From assembly GCA_000688615.1 (NCBI GenBank), contig JHVA01000001.1:3658001-3722000 (forward strand): a stretch of DNA of 64,000 bases, read 5' to 3'. The notes below the pieces were generated by a model, which searched no databases, was not told the origin of the DNA, and worked only from the letters and a program-made list of their open reading frames with translations. The translations under genes were made by a program, and so were the position numbers. The stretch's first letter is position 1. Each line of letters begins with the position of its first letter. This stretch comes from Acidobacteriaceae bacterium KBS 146 (GTDB taxonomy: Bacteria; Acidobacteriota; Terriglobia; Terriglobales; Acidobacteriaceae). Positions 58,847 to 64,000 of this stretch are shown here, piece after piece.

Positions 58847-61800
58847 GTGCGATTCGATAAGAAAGAATTTATGGGTAGCGGAATGAAGAGAAAGACCCTT
58901 CAGGCTTGTTTGTGCGCTGTGCTTGCCACTCGCGTTCGCTATGTTCTCCCGGGATTGCTGCTCACGGCTCTTTTCTATCCAGTTGAGGTCGGTGCGCAGA
59001 TTGGTCAAGGCGCGATTGGGGGAGCGGTGAAGGACTCGGCGGGGGCACTGGTTACCGGTGCAACTGTCAACGTAGTGAGCGACGCTACAGGCGTAAGTCT
59101 GACGACAGTTACCAACGCTGCCGGGACGTTTCAGGTGCAATCTCTCAATCCGGGGACTTACACCGTAATTATTTCGAAGAGTGGGTTCGAGCGTACAACG
59201 ACCAAGTCTGTGACAGTGGGCGGCGTTGGATTGACCACGATCGATATAACGCTTGTGGTCGGCACAGCGAACGAAGTTGTGACGGTGAGTTCTGACGCCG
59301 ACCTTTTGAACAAGACCGAATCGGACGTGACCACAACGGTCGATCATGCCATCGTCGAGAGTCTCCCCTATCCGGAGCGTAGTTCTCTCGAAGCCGCGCT
59401 GCTTGTTCCCGGAGTTCAGGGCGATAACTTACAACCCGGCGGAGTATCTACCGAGAATCCGAATGCGTATACGAGTTACGTGACTCCCGGAGCCGGTATC
59501 GTCATCGGCGGAGCGCCTCCCGGAACCAGCTCGATTGTCGTTGACGGTTCCGATGTAACGCAGGCCAGTCTCGCCCGAACGGGAGTGAACCTTTCAGGAC
59601 GCGAGGTGCAGGAGACGAGCGTCATTGTCACCGGGCTTTCTGCACGTTACGGTCGCACGGGCGGCGGTGTCATCGTGCAAAGCAGTGCTGCGGGAACCAG
59701 AAATTATCATGGGGCGATTACCTACCGGCATACCGATCCCTATTTCAACGCGTTTCCGGACGGCAACACGGCGGCCAACGCTTTGCATGAAAACTACTAT
59801 GGCTTTTACGTTGGCGGCCCAATCTGGTTGCCGAAGATTTATCCCCATCGTGACAAGACATTCTTTTTTGTGGGAGTAGAGCCAGCACGGATGCAGAACT
59901 CTTTTGGCTTCCGAGGAATCTTCCCGACGCCTGATGAACTTTCCGGCCACCTGCATAACTCGCTCGCATTGCTGAATCAGAGCGTTCTGAAAAGCTCTGG
60001 TTATGCCGCTGCTCTCGCCGCACCGCGTGTTGGAGCGATTAACTATCAATCCACAGTGGACGCAAATGGTTTTCCGAACGGCCCCTTTAACAGCGCCCAG
60101 ATTCGCGCTATCCCCAATGACGACATCTCTGCTCAGCTCGCAAAAAACCCATTTGCTCAGTTCGTGCTGTCTCAGTTCCCGACTCCGAGCAATCCCGGCC
60201 CTTATATCAAGTTCGATAATGGCCAGGGTACTTCGCAGAACGACGGAACCAATGCAACGTACAAGAGGGGAGTGATCAACGAGGACAATCGTTACTCGAT
60301 CCGTATCGATCACCATTTCAACGATTCCAATCAGTTATTTGTCCGCTACACAGTGATCCCGGTTTCTGCAACCAGATTTTTTGCAGTTGATCCCTCGAAC
60401 CCCTTGACGATTGTCCCTTCTGACTCAGCCAACACGCACGACATCGCTTTGGGGTACACGCACGTCTTTACAAACGATATTGTGAATACCTTTCACTATT
60501 CGTTTATGAGAGTGAATCAGCAGAGGCTACCGCCAGCAAGCACACAGACGAAGGATTTCGCGGCCTCATATGGCCTGACACCCGCATCGTTTGGATTTGG
60601 TTTTCCAAGTCTTGGAAACCTGAATCAGAATGGGGTGGCCTACACGATGCAGATGGGCGTCTCGAACTCAGCTATTCAGGTCGATCAAAACTTTATCGCG
60701 GGAGATGACATTACGTGGACGCATGGCCGCCACCTCTTCCAGTTTGGTGCCGATATTCGATGGATTCAATCGAATCAGTATGACCTGGGCGGAGCCACGG
60801 GAGGCCGATACAATTTTCTCGGTGCCCAGACCAACAATGGTTCGGCCGGCGGAGCTCCTTTAGCCACATTCATTCTGGGAACGATCTCGGCATTCAGCAA
60901 TACACCGGTTCAGGTCCCAGGCTATTATCGATGGCGCTACTATGCCGGGTATTTCCAGGATGACTGGCGTATAACACCCAAACTGACGATCAATGCAGGC
61001 CTCAGATATGAACTGGAGACTCCGCGCATGGAGAAGTTCAACAACCAGGCTTACATTGCGCTGAACACACCGGGAAATCTCAACGGTGTACTGCCTACTT
61101 CCACGGCTCTCTGCTTTTCCGGGGCCTGCACCAATCCCAAGACGCTTTGGCCGATCAACTATAAGGGTTTCGAGCCGCGTATCGGCTTCGCGTATGCTCC
61201 GACTTCACGAACAACCGTGCGTGCAGCTTACACGCTGCAGCGCCTGCCGCTTACCGGATACGAGAATATTCCTGATCCGAACTTCAATGTAGCTTCCCAA
61301 TCAGTCGGTAACCAAACTGGTGGTGTTGTCGCGAATTCGACTGTCAATTACATAACAAATCCGGTTGGACCCTTGACATCGGCTTACACTGCGCTGGCAG
61401 GGAATCGAGGGCCCATTCTTTATTCCACGGGGCTGTCGCCTGTGTTTGTTTCTCAAAGCAGCGCTGTGCCGTACACCCAGACCTGGTCGCTCACCGTGCA
61501 ATATCAACCGGCAGCTCGAACGGTATTGCAAGCCACCTACAACGGCACGAAGGGAACTCATCTCATTGGCCCATTCACGAATGCTCTCAACGTGCCGGAA
61601 CTTGGCACGATCATCAACGCGGTCCAAACGCACCAGAATCTTAGTGCAACTTATCCCAACAAATACGGCATCATGCAAAACGGTGCCTTGGTATCGGAGA
61701 CGAATCTGCAGCTTCTGAACCCCTATCAGAATTTCTACAATCAAGCTTTGCCGGAGATTTACTCTCGGGGAGGCACGATGGAATACAACGGCCTGTACCT

Positions 61801-62680
61801 CAGCGTAAATCAACGATTTGGGAGTGGTTTGTCGCTGCTCGCCAACTACACCTGGTCGAAGATTCTGGATAATGTGCCTGATACCAACACTGGAGCCAAC
61901 GGGGGTGGTTTTGGCGCTGCATTGCCACAAAATCCATATGACACAAGAGCTGAGTGGGCGGTGGCCAGCTTCGATCAGGCGAGCCGGCTCAAGGCAGGAT
62001 ATACCTATGATCTTCCCATCGGGCAGGGTCACTTTCTCAGTTCTCATAACAGGTTTGTAGATCAACTGATCGGAAACATGTCGACTGCAGGGATCGCTAC
62101 TGTGGCAGATGGACTCCCAAACGCTGTGACGATGGGGACAGTCGGCTACTTCGTTTCGGTTACACCCACAGGGACCAATGGCTGCGCCACGACTGGGACC
62201 GCGAAATACTGCACTGCAAATGCGTTGCCTTCAGGTTATACGCTTCGTCCTGATATTGTTCCCGGAGTGCCGCTGGTCAATAAGAACTGGAAGAAGAACG
62301 CGCTCAACTCCAACTTCACTCCCTATCTCAATCCCGCGGCGTTCGCGGCGCCGGGGTCGCTGAACAATCCACGTTTGGGTAATGCTCCCCGTACGTTGGC
62401 GAATGCGAGAAGTCCCCGCCAGACGATGTTCGACATGCGTTTCGTCAAAGGACTGAAATTCAGCGAGCGGTACACATTGAACGTCAATGCTACGTTCAGC
62501 AATGTCTTCAATCATCCGGTCTACTACGGCGTGGGGCGTACGGTGAATAGTTCGAATACGGTCTCGAACGTAACGGGCACAGTTACTCCCGTCCTTGCGG
62601 CTGGCTTCGGGCAATTCAATCAGTCGCAGACCGCGGGTATGTCAAGAATTATCCGGATAGGCGCAGAATTTATCTTTTGA
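58847..62680 (+). CDS. TonB-dependent receptor, Oar/carboxypeptidase-regulatory type
   Basis: The receptor is about 1265-1277 aa; GTG 58847 opens the frame, but ATG 58871 or 58883 fits the signal region better. The signal peptide is unusually long (hydrophobic VLPGLLLTALFYPVEVGAQ near 33-51). A CnaB domain (AVKDSAGALVTGATVNVVS to about 140), a plug (with GTSSIVVDGSDVTQAS, RNYHGAITYRHTDPYFNAF) and a barrel ending in GAEFIF follow. It lies downstream of the uxuA regulator and probably imports uronate-containing oligosaccharides. Confidence 0.9.
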   Translation: MRFDKKEFMGSGMKRKTLQACLCAVLATRVRYVLPGLLLTALFYPVEVGAQIGQGAIGGAVKDSAGALVTGATVNVVSDATGVSLTTVTNAAGTFQVQSLNPGTYTVIISKSGFERTTTKSVTVGGVGLTTIDITLVVGTANEVVTVSSDADLLNKTESDVTTTVDHAIVESLPYPERSSLEAALLVPGVQGDNLQPGGVSTENPNAYTSYVTPGAGIVIGGAPPGTSSIVVDGSDVTQASLARTGVNLSGREVQETSVIVTGLSARYGRTGGGVIVQSSAAGTRNYHGAITYRHTDPYFNAFPDGNTAANALHENYYGFYVGGPIWLPKIYPHRDKTFFFVGVEPARMQNSFGFRGIFPTPDELSGHLHNSLALLNQSVLKSSGYAAALAAPRVGAINYQSTVDANGFPNGPFNSAQIRAIPNDDISAQLAKNPFAQFVLSQFPTPSNPGPYIKFDNGQGTSQNDGTNATYKRGVINEDNRYSIRIDHHFNDSNQLFVRYTVIPVSATRFFAVDPSNPLTIVPSDSANTHDIALGYTHVFTNDIVNTFHYSFMRVNQQRLPPASTQTKDFAASYGLTPASFGFGFPSLGNLNQNGVAYTMQMGVSNSAIQVDQNFIAGDDITWTHGRHLFQFGADIRWIQSNQYDLGGATGGRYNFLGAQTNNGSAGGAPLATFILGTISAFSNTPVQVPGYYRWRYYAGYFQDDWRITPKLTINAGLRYELETPRMEKFNNQAYIALNTPGNLNGVLPTSTALCFSGACTNPKTLWPINYKGFEPRIGFAYAPTSRTTVRAAYTLQRLPLTGYENIPDPNFNVASQSVGNQTGGVVANSTVNYITNPVGPLTSAYTALAGNRGPILYSTGLSPVFVSQSSAVPYTQTWSLTVQYQPAARTVLQATYNGTKGTHLIGPFTNALNVPELGTIINAVQTHQNLSATYPNKYGIMQNGALVSETNLQLLNPYQNFYNQALPEIYSRGGTMEYNGLYLSVNQRFGSGLSLLANYTWSKILDNVPDTNTGANGGGFGAALPQNPYDTRAEWAVASFDQASRLKAGYTYDLPIGQGHFLSSHNRFVDQLIGNMSTAGIATVADGLPNAVTMGTVGYFVSVTPTGTNGCATTGTAKYCTANALPSGYTLRPDIVPGVPLVNKNWKKNALNSNFTPYLNPAAFAAPGSLNNPRLGNAPRTLANARSPRQTMFDMRFVKGLKFSERYTLNVNATFSNVFNHPVYYGVGRTVNSSNTVSNVTGTVTPVLAAGFGQFNQSQTAGMSRIIRIGAEFIF

Positions 62681-63347
62681 GCCCAGCAACGAGGGAGATC
62701 GGTTTTCCAGTTCCCTCGTTTGCTTCCATGGGTAGCGAATACTTTCGAGGGCCGTCATGCGCACTTGCATAGGCGGGAGTGAACGTTTGTAACGCCGTAC
62801 CACGCGCGTGCGCGAAGTAAGTGGCCCTCTTCGTTGTGAGGCTGCACGTAACGGTATAGAAACCTTCCTTTGGAAGGGATGGGATCGGCTTCTATCCCTC
62901 CGTGGCCTTACGGTAAGAGATAGATACATCTCCTGGTCTTCTGGCAAATGCTGAAGATGCGGCAGAGGCTCATCGCAATTGCAAGTCAAAGATGTTGCTG
63001 CTTCTGGAGCACAGTTATTCGAAGAGGTAATACGTCCGGTATCTCGCCTACAGAGACAGTGACGACGATCAGATTGATACAGAAAAGGCCGGCGAGTGCT
63101 TACCGTCAAGCATTAGCGAGATCGCCGGGCGAAGTCCGAAGCATAAGGTTTTATCGTATTTACCCACTGAAAACGACGAAGGCGCGGAGTGAAGATGAAT
63201 CTCTCGGTGTGAAACGGGAGGTTGACCTATCGGCACGTTTCTTGACCAGCCCACCCCGTGCAGGTACAACCTGCACGATTGCGAGAAAGTTCCGCAAGCG
63301 CGCCGATGTCTTCACCGTACACATCCCCAATGTTGAGGAGTATGACT
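62681..63347. other. 667-bp intergenic region after the TonB receptor
   Basis: A hairpin (62688-62720) follows the receptor stop. The remaining sequence has only a weak 167-codon frame (62948-63451) with cysteine- and arginine-rich, non-conserved-looking sequence that overlaps the next gene; I do not call it. The bases GAGGAG at 63335-63340 are the ribosome site of the next gene. Confidence 0.4.
62688..62720 (+). terminator. Terminator hairpin after TonB receptor
   Basis: Arms AACGAGGGA and TCCCTCGTT lie eight bases after the stop codon, followed by TTGCTTCC. The stem is perfect; the U-tract is weak. Confidence 0.6.
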
Positions 63348-64000
63348 ATGTGTTTTTTGATGCATCAAGTAAAGAAAATTTCGATAGTTTTCTATATTGT
63401 GCTGGTCGCTGCCATCTTCACTCAATGCGGCAGGGCTCAATACACGACTGACTGGATTGCGAATACGTATGGGCTTGACGCTACCCATGTAGGAAATGTG
63501 GCTCGATCAATGTGGGTCGCTCCCGAAGGCGTCATCTATACATCAAGCTTGTGGGACGAAGATGCTGGAGGAGTGGCTATTTACCAGAACGGCGCCATGA
63601 TCGGTTCTATCGGCACACACAGTGAGTTTCAGGGAAGTGCAATTACAGGAAACGCGACTAACCTCTTCGTTGCCCTTGCCTATAACAGTTCGATCGGTGG
63701 CAGCGGGCGGGTGGGAAGGTATGGGCGCTCATCGAAGACCCGCGATCTCGTAATCCCTGTCAGCGACGATACGAATGAGACGAAGATCGATGTGATCACC
63801 GGTATTACGACTTCCGGAGACTTACTCTACGTGAGCGACCATTCGGGTAATCGTGTTCGAATCTACAGCACTGCAGGAGTTTGGCAGAGAGATATCAGCG
63901 TAGCGGGGCCAGGGGCCCTGGCGGTGGACGTGTCAGGGAATATATGGGTTGCGCAGAAGGCCAGTGGCAGTATTGCTGAATACAACGCAGCCGGAGGACT
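63348..64000 (+). CDS. Secreted NHL-repeat protein (N-terminal part, runs off the window)
   Basis: ATG 63348 has GAGGAG seven bases upstream. The first 30 residues form a signal peptide (ISIVFYIVLVAAIFTQCGRAQ). The body shows beta-propeller repeats: ARSMWVAPEGVIYTSSLWDEDAGG, TSGDLLYVSDHSGNRVRIYS and GALAVDVSGNIWVAQKASG. These NHL-type blades resemble those of the large secreted protein at 51765. The frame is open to the last base, so the gene is incomplete here; function unknown. Confidence 0.75.
   Translation, partial: MCFLMHQVKKISIVFYIVLVAAIFTQCGRAQYTTDWIANTYGLDATHVGNVARSMWVAPEGVIYTSSLWDEDAGGVAIYQNGAMIGSIGTHSEFQGSAITGNATNLFVALAYNSSIGGSGRVGRYGRSSKTRDLVIPVSDDTNETKIDVITGITTSGDLLYVSDHSGNRVRIYSTAGVWQRDISVAGPGALAVDVSGNIWVAQKASGSIAEYNAAGG

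Noticed and set aside
62948..63451. 167-codon plus-strand frame
   Set aside because: It overlaps the well-supported start and ribosome site of the NHL-repeat gene in another frame, and its sequence shows no conserved pattern.

Overview
The window looks like a piece of an acidobacterial chromosome (Terriglobales/Acidobacteriaceae type, such as Granulicella, Edaphobacter or Terriglobus). The main evidence is three very large TonB-dependent receptors (1087, 1114 and about 1270 aa) with an N-terminal carboxypeptidase-regulatory (CnaB-like) domain. Secreted carbohydrate-active enzymes, several Tat-exported proteins and dispersed GATGACA-ending repeats are also typical of that group. The taxonomic call is inference from gene content; no 16S is present.

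Layout. 1-7.2 kb: a small-molecule catabolic cluster (end of an enolase-superfamily enzyme, creatininase-family amidohydrolase, RidA-like protein, SDR dehydrogenase, MFS transporter) and a TonB-dependent receptor. 7.6-26.3 kb: an 18.7-kb genomic island inserted in the 3' end of tRNA-Pro(TGG). It is bounded by an 18-bp direct repeat (7602-7619 and 26262-26279) and has GGCCCCCA-type repeats inside both ends. Its right half reads like a phage satellite: tyrosine integrase, AlpA-like regulator, zinc-ribbon proteins, a prim-pol/helicase split by a frameshift, a palindromic AT-rich gap that may be an origin, and a terminase small subunit with no other virion genes. Next to the terminase end lie a serine recombinase broken by one nonsense codon and an intact free-standing reverse transcriptase with a helical C-terminal domain. 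The left half carries a complete type I restriction-modification operon with a YgjP/SprT-like metallopeptidase. Between the halves sits the relic of a second integrative element (3' half of tRNA-Val(CAC), three GGGTCCA repeats, a truncated integrase).

26.3-45.3 kb: core-like chromosome with tRNA-Pro, tRNA-His and tRNA-Thr, a DUF4112 membrane protein, DUF72 protein, YheT-like hydrolase, an AMIN-domain cell-wall amidase, a Tat-exported SelA-like PLP enzyme, a lipoprotein, a DUF6599-type protein, GH28 polygalacturonase, a HGSNAT-like membrane acetyltransferase, a GH18 chitinase-like enzyme and a three-subunit periplasmic molybdenum aldehyde oxidoreductase of the PaoABC type. 45.4-64 kb: carbohydrate/uronate loci. 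These are an alginate-lyase-family enzyme with a TonB-dependent receptor and a divergent membrane-anchored regulator; a large secreted NHL/CBM-like protein; mannonate dehydratase (uxuA) with an SDR; a divergent regulator fusing an IclR-type HTH to a sugar-binding domain; a third TonB receptor; and the start of a secreted NHL-repeat protein.

How it fits together: the chromosomal parts suggest a saprotroph that imports and breaks down uronate-containing polysaccharides. The island combines a decaying phage-satellite backbone with two systems of known or likely antiviral function (type I R-M and an UG/Abi-like RT), so it is best read as a mobile defence island. The RT locus is the most likely place for an undescribed system.
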